This document shows positions 34,659 through 43,283 of a stretch of 44,853 nucleotides of DNA, piece by piece. Origin of the DNA: Opitutales bacterium (GTDB lineage Bacteria > Verrucomicrobiota > Verrucomicrobiia > Opitutales > UBA2995); contig JAJDZZ010000082.1 in assembly GCA_022824405.1 (NCBI GenBank), positions 1-44,853 of the forward strand, in the 5' to 3' direction. Position 1 is the first letter of the stretch; each line of letters starts with the position of its first letter. The notes beneath the pieces were generated by a model that saw only the letters and a program-made list of their open reading frames with translations, did no database searches and was not told the origin of the DNA. The position numbers and the translations under genes are program-made.

Positions 34659-35938
34659 ACCGTTACCGGCTCCAAGGCTTTGACTTCGGGCAACATGCCC
34701 TGCCGGTCCAATGGCAGGGGGCGCGGTCCGATTACGATTTCCAAATCATCCCTCTCCCGGGCTTCATCCAAATACATGGCCGAACATTCCAGCTCCGCGA
34801 CGTCCAGGGTATTGCGGATCCACATCAGCCTGGCTTGGGCGGGAGGGGTCAATCCGATCAAAGGCAATGCCGCGTCCAAAACCTCGCGGTCGGTTTCATA
34901 ATGAATCGGAATCATGGCGGCGGCGGCGCCTCCCCCGGTGAGACTATTGATGCGGGTTATTTCGACGTCCATTTGCTCGATGGCACGGGTCAGGGCAAAT
35001 TCCACCATGCCCATTCCCACGGCGTTTCCATGCGTTTCATAGGTCAGGCTGCGCACACAAATATTCCCGATTACGGGAGTTTCACCGGGACCGGCCGAAT
35101 GCCAGCCGAATTTGCGTCCGATCACATTGGTATCCATTCCCGTTCCACTGATGTTTTTACCCATCTCGTCCACCAGGAGGATGTCGCCTGCATCGAAGGG
35201 CAAGCGGGGCAGCCAGCGCTTGGCCAGGACCAGCAACTCTTTTTCCCGCTCTTCCAACTCCTCCGGAGCAACCGCCAACAGCTTGGCTGTTTCGTCATAG
35301 GAATTTTCCACTATGCCCAACCCGGCGACGATATTGCATTTGGCGAGCACTTCGCGTCCCACACTGCGGATGATTTGTCCGAAATTGTAATCCAGAATGG
35401 CCCGGTGGTATACCCTGGCGCCGTTGTGTTTACCCAGCCCGATCAGCATCATTTTCATCAAACCGCTTTCGATGTCCCCCACGAAATTGGTGTGCGGTTT
35501 TACGCGGCCCACCACACAAACGTGATCCGCTTCCCAGGCAAATTTATCGAAGTGGACGGGGAAACCTTCCGCCGCCTGGCAAACGATGACGGTTTCCATA
35601 CTGGCCTTGATGGGGCACCCGCAATACTCTTCCGTCACGCCGTAAGACGCCAAAATCTCCCGCTGCCCGGCGGCGGTGCCGCCTCCGTGACTACCCATGG
35701 CCGGGACGATGAAGGGCGCGGCCCCAAGCCCTTTGAAGTGATCCACTACGGCTTTGATGATGGTGGCGATATGGGCGATCCCACGGCTGCCCGCGGTTAT
35801 TGCCACCGTCTGACCCGGTTGTACTCTTTTATGAAGAGAGAGCCTCCGCAGTTGGGCCTCCACCTCGGCCGGTATGTCCTCAACCAAAGGGCGCTCGAAG
35901 GTTTGGCGTACGCGAAAAATGTGGGGATATTCAGACAT
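34655..35938 (-). CDS. LarA-like protein (lactate racemase domain / DUF2088)
   Basis: A 427-residue protein of the lactate racemase superfamily. The N-terminal region has AGSRGIAHIATIIKAV and then MGSHGGGTAAGQ (His84). GRVKPHTNFVGDIESGLMKMM follows, where His149 and Lys162 match the positions of the histidine and lysine that hold the nickel pincer cofactor in LarA. Known relatives racemise or epimerise 2-hydroxyacids. No larB, larC or larE gene for making the cofactor is in the window. The start is the ATG at 35938. It is the first gene of an operon with the two ThDP-decarboxylase subunits, so it may act on the hydroxyacid that leads to their 2-oxo acid substrate. Confidence 0.82.
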   Translation of the reverse strand: MSEYPHIFRVRQTFERPLVEDIPAEVEAQLRRLSLHKRVQPGQTVAITAGSRGIAHIATIIKAVVDHFKGLGAAPFIVPAMGSHGGGTAAGQREILASYGVTEEYCGCPIKASMETVIVCQAAEGFPVHFDKFAWEADHVCVVGRVKPHTNFVGDIESGLMKMMLIGLGKHNGARVYHRAILDYNFGQIIRSVGREVLAKCNIVAGLGIVENSYDETAKLLAVAPEELEEREKELLVLAKRWLPRLPFDAGDILLVDEMGKNISGTGMDTNVIGRKFGWHSAGPGETPVIGNICVRSLTYETHGNAVGMGMVEFALTRAIEQMDVEITRINSLTGGGAAAAMIPIHYETDREVLDAALPLIGLTPPAQARLMWIRNTLDVAELECSAMYLDEARERDDLEIVIGPRPLPLDRQGMLPEVKALEPVTV

Positions 35939-35990
35939 AGGAACTCTCAGAATGCGGAGAAAATGGGGATCTTGCAAGCTTACAGCGGCG

Positions 35991-36054
35991 GAGCAAGGAT
36001 GCTCTCGCCCTACCGTTATTGATGATTGGTAGGGCTACTGCGTCCTCGCAGTGC
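35991..36054. repeat. GAGCAnGGATGCTC element and short hairpin upstream of the LarA-like gene
   Basis: GAGCAAGGATGCTC (35991-36004) is followed by TCGCCCTACC, matching 17638-17661. ACTGCG-TCCT-CGCAGT forms another hairpin near 36039-36054. Their place between the LarA-like and phosphatase genes could include the promoter of the former, but no clear -35/-10 pair was found. Confidence 0.55.
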
Positions 36055-36090
36055 CGATGCTACCCCATGGCGCATGCAGACCCCTTTCTT

Positions 36091-37329
36091 CTACGCATCG
36101 GGCTTCAAACGCAGGGCGAGGACGGTCGTATCGTCCTGGGGAAAATCTCCCCCGCAATACCGGGCGAGGTGGTCCCTCACCCCTTGCACGATTTCCTCGA
36201 TGGGGTTTTTGGCATTCCTCCCGAATGTCTCAACCAGCCCCTCCGTCCCCAATTCATCGCCTTGGGGATTGCGAGACTCTATGACGCCGTCGGTCATGAA
36301 GAGCAGACAATCCCCTTTATCGAGGTCGAGTTTCAGGGTCTCTATTGACTGGCAAATCCCCAAACTCACCACATTTGCACTCGGCACGGTGACGACTTCA
36401 ACGGTGGATTTCGCCTCCCTGAACCATAAGACCGGCGGCAACGCGGCATTGGCCAAGGTGAGGGTGGGATGTTCATCGTTGCTCAGATCCAACGCGCCGG
36501 CCAAGGCGGCGACAAATCCAAAGGGAATGAGGCCTTTCAGGTGCTGGTCCAGAGAAATCAAGGCTTTATCGGGATGGGCAAATTTGGAGGGCATGATAAA
36601 ATCTGCCATGTGTTTGACCAGAATGGTGAAAATACCCGCCGACACGCCATGGCCACTGACGTCTCCCAACAAAAAAGATAGTTGATGGGGTGAAACGAGG
36701 GGAAAAGTGACGACGTCACCACCCACGTCCCCCATGCTCAAACTCATAACGGCAATCTCGACGGCGGGATGTTCCGGCAAAGGTCCGGGAATAAGAATCT
36801 GCTGCACGCGCCCGGCGTTCTGAAAGTCCATTTCCAAGGTTTCGTTCTTCTGGCGGAGTTGTTCCCGGCTTTCTTCCAAGGCCCTTTGAGCTTCCACCTG
36901 GGCGGTAATATCGCGCGTGATCCCCATGAGCCCGGCCGGTTTCCCCGATCCCAGATTAATCGGCACCTTGGTCGATGTAACCCAGGTCACCCTGCCATCC
37001 GGCCAGGTTTCCTTTTCGGTTTTGTTTATCAGCTTCTCATTATTTTTCATGACCTTCTGTTCATCTTCGAAGGCCTCGCGGGCGTGCTCCTCGGAGAAAA
37101 AATCGAAATCGGTTTTGCCAACCAGTTCCTCGGAGGACTTCAACCCGAATTTGGCGGGCACGGCATCGCTCACCCTGATAAACCGACTCTTCCGATCCTT
37201 GAAGTATATCTGGTCCTGAGTCTGGTGCAATACGGCATCGAAAAGCACCGAAGCCGAAGCCTTGAAAAGAACGGAATCTTCTCTAACGGAAGCGCTCATG
37301 TTGGGAGAAAATAATTCCCCAGGGATCAT
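36091..37329 (-). CDS. PAS domain-containing PP2C-type (RsbU/SpoIIE) phosphatase
   Basis: A 412-residue signalling protein. A PAS domain (about 30-145) shows IYFKDRKSRFIRVSDAVPAKFG, LVGKTDFDFFSEEHA and WVTSTKVPINLGSGKPAGLMGITRDIT. A coiled-coil linker (about 145-180) precedes a SpoIIE/RsbU phosphatase domain (about 185-410) with metal-binding aspartates in LLGDVSGHGVSAG, LFMTDGVIES and QDDTTVLAL. Such proteins dephosphorylate anti-sigma-factor antagonists in partner-switching systems. No anti-sigma or antagonist gene is next to it, so the partner is elsewhere. No membrane segment is seen. The start is uncertain (ATG at 37329 or 37299). Confidence 0.88.
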   Translation of the reverse strand: MIPGELFSPNMSASVREDSVLFKASASVLFDAVLHQTQDQIYFKDRKSRFIRVSDAVPAKFGLKSSEELVGKTDFDFFSEEHAREAFEDEQKVMKNNEKLINKTEKETWPDGRVTWVTSTKVPINLGSGKPAGLMGITRDITAQVEAQRALEESREQLRQKNETLEMDFQNAGRVQQILIPGPLPEHPAVEIAVMSLSMGDVGGDVVTFPLVSPHQLSFLLGDVSGHGVSAGIFTILVKHMADFIMPSKFAHPDKALISLDQHLKGLIPFGFVAALAGALDLSNDEHPTLTLANAALPPVLWFREAKSTVEVVTVPSANVVSLGICQSIETLKLDLDKGDCLLFMTDGVIESRNPQGDELGTEGLVETFGRNAKNPIEEIVQGVRDHLARYCGGDFPQDDTTVLALRLKPDA

Positions 37330-37555
37330 TGTCCATCCACCAATGCAAAAATCTTCCACCGGCGATTCTCCACCTTAAACGCGGAAGAAGGCGCCATCGG
37401 CGCCTCTTAGCCTTCTTGGCGTGCTTTGCGAGAGTCAATTTCCGGATGCTGGGTTATAATCCATGGTTCGTCTTTCTCCCCATTCCCCATTCCTCATTCC
37501 TAATTCCTAATTCTTAATTGGCGCCCCCGGCGCCTCTGTGCCCTCTCTTAATTCA
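37330..37555. repeat. Repeats between the phosphatase and haem-binding genes
   Basis: GGCGCC-ATC-GGCGCC (37390-37404), TTGGCGTGCTTTGCGAGAGTC (split by a CTT), CCTAATTC units and a GGCGCC-CCC-GGCGCC hairpin (37519-37533). The last hairpin lies about 20 bp beyond the haem-binding gene's stop in its direction of reading. Confidence 0.6.
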
Positions 37556-37990
37556 TCACAGTTCTCCGTCCAGCCATTGTTCGATGATGAGAAATTCCTC
37601 TTCGGTGACCTTTGAATCGGGGTGGGTAATGCGGTAGCTTTTGATGGGCATCAGGTCGTCCAGAATTTCATCGTAGGTTTCCTCGATTTTATCCTCCTTT
37701 TTTCCTTCGGAGTATTTGCCCCACTCCGAGTAATTGACTTCGCGGCGGCCTTCTTCCACGTGGTGGGCGATCCACCAGGAAAGGGGGGCCACGTAGGAAT
37801 ACCAGGGCCAATCGCTTTCATTGGAGTGGCAATCGTAGCACTTGGCTTGCAGAATCGCTCTTACCTCCTCGGGGCCGTCGAAGTCCAAGTCCGCATCCAC
37901 GGGCGGATTGGTGCGGTCGACCGGTTTCAATTGAATGCCGATAAAGGCAATTCCCAATAGGATTACCGTAATTTTGAGGACTTTCTTCAT
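37556..37990 (-). CDS. Haem-binding domain protein
   Basis: A 144-residue protein of the haem-binding family PF14376. An N-terminal membrane anchor (about 4-22) leads to a short periplasmic domain with CYDCHSNESDWPWYSYVAPLSWWIAHHV: Cys51, Cys54 and His55 form a c-type haem site, so it would depend on the ResB/CcsA system. Later HPDSKVTEEEFLIIEQWLDGEL is the usual C-terminal helix. It has no operon partner on the same strand nearby. The electron partner is unknown. Confidence 0.88.
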   Translation of the reverse strand: MKKVLKITVILLGIAFIGIQLKPVDRTNPPVDADLDFDGPEEVRAILQAKCYDCHSNESDWPWYSYVAPLSWWIAHHVEEGRREVNYSEWGKYSEGKKEDKIEETYDEILDDLMPIKSYRITHPDSKVTEEEFLIIEQWLDGEL

Positions 37991-38337
37991 GCTTTCCGGG
38001 GGAGAGGTTTTTTGAATGGCAGGATGTTAATAGAGATTGAAATCCTCTAATCGCAGCCAGGAAATTTCCACATTATTTTCTTATGGAATGTACTCTCGCA
38101 AAGCTCGCCAAGACCGCTAAGAGGCGCTCCTGGGCGCCCCATTCTACTAACGCCAACGGCGTTGAACTCCAAAGCCCAGTGTCGCGTAGCGCACGCTGGG
38201 TTACCGATCACCCATATGACCGAACCCCAACGGGGTTCCACAAAAGGCATGCCCTCGGTACGCCTCTTAGCGGTCTTGGCGAGCTTTGCGAGAGTACATT
38301 CTATTTTCGATCACGATCGTAAGAAATCCTCTAAACT
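37991..38337. repeat. Repeat region with three-hairpin element, copy 2
   Basis: About 350 bp without a gene. CTCTCGCAAAGCTCGCCAAG (38093-38112), GGCGC words, the reversed three-hairpin element (38143-38245), TTAGCGGTCTTGGCGAG, and CGATCACGATCG (38308-38320). The ORF 38047-38250 on the minus strand is a translation of the element. Confidence 0.7.
38143..38245 (-). repeat. Three-hairpin repeat element, copy 2
   Basis: Reverse-orientation copy of 24072-24170. It reads ACGCCAACGGCGT, then CCCAGTGTCGCGTAGCGCAC-GCTGGG, then GAACCCCAACGGGGTTCC. All three hairpins are kept. Confidence 0.75.
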
Positions 38338-40956
38338 TCAAAAGGGAATGGTCAGGCTGAGCCGGGCCTGCACTGTCTCCGGCGCCTTTGTAATCAGGGC
38401 GTTGCCGGCAAAGGTCGGTTCGGACCCCACAAAGTAATTTTCACTGGTCAAGTTCTCCAAATTCAGAAGGACTTCCCATGTATCGGCCTCATAGGAGAGG
38501 TTGGCGTGGAGGACGAAGGTCGGGTCGACGCGCAGGGTATGGTCGTAATTGTGGTAGTAGCTTCCATTATAGATGCCGCCTAGGGCGAAGCCCCACCGAT
38601 CCCCCAAATCGGTGGCGAGAAAGAGCTTTGCCGTTTCTTCCGGGATACCCGGGACCATCAATTCCGCATTCCGGGAGGGATTTGCCCCTTCCGGGGTAAA
38701 TCCGCCAAAGGCGTTGGAAAACTGAGACAACAATGCTCCGCCTTCCAGAGCCAAACCGATCTCATCGTTACCCTGCCCGGTGGGGTCGGCCAAGGAGAAG
38801 GGCATGGTGCGGAAACCCAGGCTGCTTTTGCGGCGGGTTTCCCGATTGCTGTAGGAACCAATCAGGGTGGTGTGCTCATTCAGGGAAAAAGTGATTTCAA
38901 GCTCGAATCCTTCCGAGGCGTAGGGATCGGAAGTATTGGTGCGGTCGTTGAAGGCGGACTGCTCCCATTCATAGTAGGCCGCGGTGGCGTAAAACCGGTT
39001 TTCCGGAAAAGAAACCTTTATACCTCCTTCCGTGAGCCCGGAATCACCAAAATTTCGTTCGTCCAGGATGGGTCCCCCTTGCAGGGGCGCATAGGTGACC
39101 GCCTTCTGGTGGGAGGCGTATAGACTCACCGCCTCGGATAACCTCAACACCGGATTTATACTCCCGTTGAAAAAGCTGTCATCTCCTTCGCTTTGGTTTT
39201 GGGCTATGTCGGTTGGGGCCTCCGGCACTTTTACCTTGAAGTCGACACTGTCAAACCGGCCGCTGACGATCAGGAGAAAGGGGCCATCCCAATCGATAAG
39301 GGCGGAAGCGAAACCGCCGAATTGCGCGAGATCGGATTGGGCGGCATGGCCTCCGGGAGCGGCGGCGCCAAATCCTCCCCCCCAAAAGTTGTGCCCCGAA
39401 ATCGGATCGATCTGGTCGCCCGAAAGAAACCTGGTGTTGTCACTGATGGCTCCCCGCGAAACATCCCGGCGGGCGAAGGGCTCAACCCAGAAGTCCTGCA
39501 ACTGAGTGGCCTGGGTGAACCTGGCTTGCAATCCGTAGTCCAAAACCAGTTCCGCTTTCCCACCGAGATCCCATTGCGTAGTCAAAGACAAGCGGTTGTC
39601 CAGAACCCATTGATCCGATCGAGTGGCGTATTGGTAGGAACTGAGTTTCCGGGTGTTTATCTTTTCGAAGAAGAATTTGTTCTCCAGGGTGGTGCTATCC
39701 GAGATGAACCGCTCCAGATCCAGGAATGCCATGAGATCCTCGGAATCGGCGAAATCCTCCCGGTCGGAAAGGACCTGACTGCCCTTGATGGAGGTGGTAA
39801 AAACCGGACCGCCAGCCCGAAAATAATCGGGAGTATACAAATAACCGCTCTCGGTCTGAATGACGTCCTCGGGCAATCCGGCGTAGATGGCAGCTCGGAT
39901 ATGCGGATCGCTCAAATCCTTCATTGCCGCCAATTGCGCGGCCGAGACGGTCCCTTCGGAAACGGCGGCATCGATCACCGCGGGAGGCACGACCAAGGCC
40001 CGGAAGTCTCCGTAGTTCTTGTTCAGCAAAGGCGCCCTTCCGAAAACCATTCCACCGAGCAATCCCCGATCGGGGTATCCTCCATTTTCACTGCGAACAA
40101 GGCTGAGCGGTTCCCCGATGACGTATTCTCCATGGTCGATGAGGTTTTGGGAAGGACGGTTCCATCCGGCGTTTTCATTGGATTCAAAAGTGTAATATTC
40201 AGCCCCGGCGAAGAGGTAGGTGTCATCGGACAATTTCATTTTGATCGATCCGTAGACCGAAATAAAATCGTTCCTCACCCGATCCCACCAGCTTTCCGCT
40301 TGCTGAGTCGTTACCGCCAGACGATAAGCGGCCGGTTTGTCGAAAACCAGAAACGGCCCGCCTTTGTCCACCTCGACGTGGTACAGGTTGTTCGAGTCCA
40401 ACTCGATTTTTATGGAACCGCGGGAGGTATCGAAGAAGGGAGATTTCGGCATCATGTTAACGAACCCTCCCACGTGGCTGGGCAGGTATTGGGCCGGGGC
40501 GGGGCCCTTCATGACCTCCATGGCCTCCAGCGAGCAAAATGACGCGGGCATTTCGTTTCGTTGGAAGGCTCGTAGCATTCCGTTGAAATAGATGCCTCCC
40601 TGCCAACCGCGCAGGACAGGAGCCCCGGCGATGCCGTAAAAATTGTAGCGCTCCGTACCGGCCCCGACTTTGTGCAGGTCGTCAAAATCATGGATCTGGA
40701 ACTGTTCGATGGTTTCGGGCGAAAGAACCAACACCGATCTCGGTATATCCATCAGGTCCATGTCGGCAAAGAAAGCCGAGTCGATCTTTCGGTCGGTGGC
40801 CAGCAGCGAATCCGAATCCTCCTGGGCGATGGCCTCGGTGATGAACTTTTCCAATTCGAAAATGGGACTCTCCCTCTCTTCCTGGCCGGAAAGGCTACCG
40901 GTCAGGAGAACCACACCGAAAAATACCCCGGTTAATATGGATTTGTTCAAATTCAT
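38338..40956 (-). CDS. TonB-dependent receptor 2
   Basis: An 872-residue outer-membrane transporter. The signal peptide (about 1-24, ending LSGQE) is followed by FELEKFITEAIAQED in place of a plain TonB box, then a plug with DIPRSVLVLSPETIEQFQIHDFDDLHKVGAG, PVLRGWQGGIYFNGML and LEAMEVMKGPAPAQYLPSHVGGFVNMMP. The barrel ends LTIPF with terminal phenylalanine. The plug lacks the common VxxRGxQ-type core seen in receptor 1 and has the siderophore-receptor-like form common in Verrucomicrobiota; the ligand is unknown. It is more than 2 kb from any other transport gene. Confidence 0.92.
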   Translation of the reverse strand: MNLNKSILTGVFFGVVLLTGSLSGQEERESPIFELEKFITEAIAQEDSDSLLATDRKIDSAFFADMDLMDIPRSVLVLSPETIEQFQIHDFDDLHKVGAGTERYNFYGIAGAPVLRGWQGGIYFNGMLRAFQRNEMPASFCSLEAMEVMKGPAPAQYLPSHVGGFVNMMPKSPFFDTSRGSIKIELDSNNLYHVEVDKGGPFLVFDKPAAYRLAVTTQQAESWWDRVRNDFISVYGSIKMKLSDDTYLFAGAEYYTFESNENAGWNRPSQNLIDHGEYVIGEPLSLVRSENGGYPDRGLLGGMVFGRAPLLNKNYGDFRALVVPPAVIDAAVSEGTVSAAQLAAMKDLSDPHIRAAIYAGLPEDVIQTESGYLYTPDYFRAGGPVFTTSIKGSQVLSDREDFADSEDLMAFLDLERFISDSTTLENKFFFEKINTRKLSSYQYATRSDQWVLDNRLSLTTQWDLGGKAELVLDYGLQARFTQATQLQDFWVEPFARRDVSRGAISDNTRFLSGDQIDPISGHNFWGGGFGAAAPGGHAAQSDLAQFGGFASALIDWDGPFLLIVSGRFDSVDFKVKVPEAPTDIAQNQSEGDDSFFNGSINPVLRLSEAVSLYASHQKAVTYAPLQGGPILDERNFGDSGLTEGGIKVSFPENRFYATAAYYEWEQSAFNDRTNTSDPYASEGFELEITFSLNEHTTLIGSYSNRETRRKSSLGFRTMPFSLADPTGQGNDEIGLALEGGALLSQFSNAFGGFTPEGANPSRNAELMVPGIPEETAKLFLATDLGDRWGFALGGIYNGSYYHNYDHTLRVDPTFVLHANLSYEADTWEVLLNLENLTSENYFVGSEPTFAGNALITKAPETVQARLSLTIPF

Positions 40957-41394
40957 GGAAAGCTGGTCCGGCAACTGGCAAGCTCGCGACGGAGCCGGAG
41001 ATAAATTTGCCAATAAAGGGGATATCCGAAAAGCAAACAAGCTTGGAAACCTCCCGCCTCCAGCATCGAGCATTCAGCATCGAGAAAAGGACTCTCGCCA
41101 AGCTCGCCAAGACCGCAGAGATTGGGAAGAGAGGGCCCAGAGACCACAGAGAAAGGCATTATAAACTGTAGGAGCGGCTTTACGCCGCGATTGCTCAGGG
41201 GAGGGAGAAAAGGAAGAAGGATGAAGGCTGAAAATTAATCGTGATCTCTCTGTGCTCTCTGAGTCCTCTGTGGTTATTCTCTTCCCCATCTCTGCGGTTT
41301 TGGCGATCTTTGCGAGAGGCAAGGGGTTCAAAAAAGAGTGGCTATTTTGAGGGAAACCAACAAAGTGCTAAGGTTTCATACAATTAAGTTTATC
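40957..41394. repeat. Divergent intergenic region with GTAG REP
   Basis: About 440 bp between TonB receptor 2 and the DUF1080 gene, which diverge. It holds CCGCCTCCAGCATCGAG words, CTCTCGCCAAGCTCGCC, an inverted CTCTGTG word, a GTAG-type REP (41166-41192), AGGCTGAAAATTAATCGTGATC, and TTGGCGATCTTTGCGAGAGG. The last 55 bp before 41395 are AT-rich and may hold the DUF1080 promoter. Confidence 0.65.
41166..41192 (+). repeat. GTAG-type REP, copy 1
   Basis: CTGTAGGAGCGGCTTTACGC-CGCGAT. GCGGC and GCCGC pair around TTTAC, with GTAG at the foot. This is the layout of GTAG REPs known beside RAYT genes in Gammaproteobacteria such as Stenotrophomonas and Pseudomonas. A second copy lies at 42253-42278, 1.5 kb from the RAYT gene. 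Confidence 0.8.
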
Positions 41395-42087
41395 ATGAAC
41401 ACATTTCCTAAGATATTGCTTCCCGTCGCCCTGTTCTCCTGCCTCAGCGCCCCCGTGCAATTGATGGCAAAAACCCAGCCTCCCGAAGGTTTTACAGCCT
41501 TGTTCGACGGAGAGTCCATGGATGGATGGTTCACTGTCCCCGAAGCCCCGCAAAAGGCCTGGAAGGTCGACTCCAAACAAGCCACCTTGGGTCGCTCTTA
41601 TCGTGGCGGATACATCTGGACGGAAAAATCCTACGGAGACTTTATTCTGCAACTGGAGTATAAGATCTCCCGGCATTGCAACAGTGGGGTATTTTTCCGG
41701 ACCGATCCCAAAAATCCGGTCCAGGGCGGTTTTGAGATCCAGATCCTCGATTCCAAAGTCATGGAATTATTGGGGCCGGGACGTGAAAAACACGCCAACG
41801 GAGCGCTCTACGATGCGGTGGCTCCTTCCAGCGACCCGGCCAAGCCGGTGGGAAAGTGGAACAAGATGCGCATTCGCACCAAAGACGACTCGGTACGCAT
41901 CTGGATAAACGGAACCTTGGTCGCAGAGGCCGATTTGTCCAAATGGACCACCCCGGAGATGAATCCCGATGGAAGCAAAAACAAGTTTAAGACCGCATTG
42001 AGCAAGTTGCCCAAAACCGGCCATATCGGCCTTCAGGACCATGGCCATAACGTGTGGTTCAAAAATATCTTCATAAAGGAACTTTGA
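41395..42087 (+). CDS. DUF1080 (3-keto-disaccharide hydrolase-like) protein
   Basis: A 230-residue exported protein of the DUF1080 family, which contains 3-keto-disaccharide hydrolases and many lectin-like proteins. After a signal peptide ending near LMAKT the domain shows GFTALFDGESMDGWF, TEKSYGDFILQLEYKISRHCNSGVFFRT, GGFEIQILDSK and TGHIGLQDHGHNVWFKNIFIKEL, all family landmarks. Some relatives cleave 3-keto-glucosides, matching the role of ThuA-type proteins elsewhere in the window, but they are 8 kb apart. The ATG at 41395 is used because the upstream in-frame residues lack signal-peptide character. Confidence 0.9.
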   Translation: MNTFPKILLPVALFSCLSAPVQLMAKTQPPEGFTALFDGESMDGWFTVPEAPQKAWKVDSKQATLGRSYRGGYIWTEKSYGDFILQLEYKISRHCNSGVFFRTDPKNPVQGGFEIQILDSKVMELLGPGREKHANGALYDAVAPSSDPAKPVGKWNKMRIRTKDDSVRIWINGTLVAEADLSKWTTPEMNPDGSKNKFKTALSKLPKTGHIGLQDHGHNVWFKNIFIKEL

Positions 42088-42252
42088 GGAAAGGCTGAAT
42101 AGGGACTCTCGCAAAGATCGCCAAGGTCGCAGAGATCCTTAGGTAAAAACATGGATGAACAGGATGGATGGGATAAATAGCCACAAAAGGCACAAAAAAC
42201 TCAAAATTCCTCATTCCTCCCTGGCGCGCCCCAGCCGAGACATTTTTGTCAA

Positions 42253-42278
42253 CTGTAGGAGCGGCTTTATGCCGCGAT
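42253..42278 (+). repeat. GTAG-type REP, copy 2
   Basis: CTGTAGGAGCGGCTTTATGC-CGCGAT, one base different from the copy at 41166-41192, with GTAG at the foot and a GCGGC/GCCGC stem. Confidence 0.8.
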
Positions 42279-42342
42279 CCCAACAAACGGCCTCTCGCAA
42301 AGATCGCCAAGACCGCCAAGACGCGATAGAAGAAACCAAAGA

Positions 42343-42611
42343 AACCACAGATTTCACGGATGGGCACGGATTTAAAAAAACAACGCTTCGCTTGATGCCT
42401 TCCGCCTACGCCCAAGACTACGGCATGACAGGACGGCAACAGGATGGCACTGCGTGCCAACAGGAAAAAAATCAAAAAAATCCTGTTCGCGAAGCGGTCC
42501 TGTTCCGGCAAAGCCGGATCAAGCGACTGAAAGGCGCGTTGTTCAACTCCTCCCTTTGCACTGCTTGGCGAGCTTTGCCAATTGCGTGACTTGTCCGCTT
42601 TGCGAGAATCG
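42343..42611 (+). repeat. Left direct repeat flanking the HicAB-like pair
   Basis: About 269 bp that match 43405-43643 in the same order with small differences, from AACCACAGATTTCACGGATG through CAACGCTTCGCTTGATGCC, GGCACTGCGTGCC, GTTCCGGCAAAGCCGGA, CGTTGTTCAACT and GCGTGACTTGTCCGCTT. The left copy has a 30-bp stretch (near 42403-42433) that the right one lacks. Confidence 0.8.
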
Positions 42612-42670
42612 TTTCCTCAATGCTCGTGCGGGGTTTGAAGCAGATTCGCAGGTGAAGCTGGGTCGCCCAG

Positions 42671-42928
42671 TCAGGAATTTTCTCTTAAAATGCTGAAATA
42701 CTCTTCAGCTGACATGGAGCATTGAGCGAGTCGTTGAAGCTTACTCAATGGAAGACCTAGATCGTTGATTAGGTGTTTATGATCACTTTTTCTGCCGTGT
42801 CTGATAGAAAATCTGTAGGCTTTACCATTGACCCTGAATTTGAACCACATGTGTTTTGCCTTTTTTCTTTTTACGCGTTCAGCATCGATTTTCCTGGCAA
42901 TTTTTTGAGCATCATTTCTCTGTAACAT
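42671..42928 (-). CDS. HicA-like / RNA-binding toxin-like small protein
   Basis: An 85-residue basic protein. The middle KKAKHMWFKFRVNGKAYRFSIRHGRKSDHKHLINDL has a conserved-looking Phe-x-Phe core and basic strand, then LGLPLSKLQRLAQCSMSAEEYFSILRE. The build recalls the short HicA-like proteins ending in CxLSxExY. It overlaps the upstream gene by 17 bp, so the two are co-translated. Its role as a toxin is a guess from size, base content and gene pairing; it could also be an uncharacterised small protein. It is AT-rich, unlike the neighbouring metabolic genes. Confidence 0.6.
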   Translation of the reverse strand: MLQRNDAQKIARKIDAERVKRKKAKHMWFKFRVNGKAYRFSIRHGRKSDHKHLINDLGLPLSKLQRLAQCSMSAEEYFSILRENS

Positions 42929-43283
42929 GCCGTTCTTTTATATAGGAAAGGACGGTTTTCACATCCTTGGTAAAATCCGGATCATTTCGAAATACTTTCA
43001 AAAAATCCATGATGGTATAGGCAAGCTCATCTCGCGCATTGGATTTACTGTATCCAGTCATTGAGATATTAGCTTCCTTAAAGACGGCCACGCACGATTC
43101 AGGCTCTTCGTGTTCAAATTCGATTGGAATTGGCCGTAATATTTCGTACCGATCCAAAAACTCCCGTGGAATTTCTTTTATGACATGGGGTTCAGGCGGA
43201 GCTATAATGGTTCCATCTTCCGTCCGATATTCTGACCACGGTTCTTCAACCGTCTTATGAGAATCTCGTTTTGGTTTTGGCAT
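42912..43283 (-). CDS. HicB-like putative antitoxin partner
   Basis: A 123-residue protein. The N-terminal part is proline-rich (PPEPHVIKEIPREFLDRY), and the C-terminal part has IEFEHEEPESCVAVFKEANISMTGYSKSNARDELAYTIMDFLKVF, which recalls the HicB fold in which a beta-strand, a TGxT-like turn and a helix follow each other. It starts at the ATG 43283 (AAGGAG 12 bp before) or possibly at 43310. It precedes the HicA-like gene and overlaps it by 17 bp. The order antitoxin-like then toxin-like is less usual for hicAB but known. Evidence for a working pair is indirect. Confidence 0.55.
   Translation of the reverse strand: MPKPKRDSHKTVEEPWSEYRTEDGTIIAPPEPHVIKEIPREFLDRYEILRPIPIEFEHEEPESCVAVFKEANISMTGYSKSNARDELAYTIMDFLKVFRNDPDFTKDVKTVLSYIKERHVTEK

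Larger units (their letters stand above)
42088..42670. repeat. Repeat region with left flank of the HicAB-like pair
   Basis: No gene is seen in 583 bp. CTCTCGCAAAGATCGCCAAG (42103-42122), a second GTAG REP (42253-42278), another CTCTCGCAAAGATCGCC, the left direct repeat (42343-42611), and a 43-bp repeat at 42623-42665 shared with 19009-19050. Within the direct repeat are CCGGC-AAA-GCCGG and GGCACTGCGTGCC hairpins. Confidence 0.75.

Noticed and set aside
34835-36022. 395-codon plus-strand ORF
   Set aside because: It is a shadow of the LarA-like gene.
39193-40542. 449-codon plus-strand ORF
   Set aside because: It is antisense to TonB receptor 2 and has no family motif.
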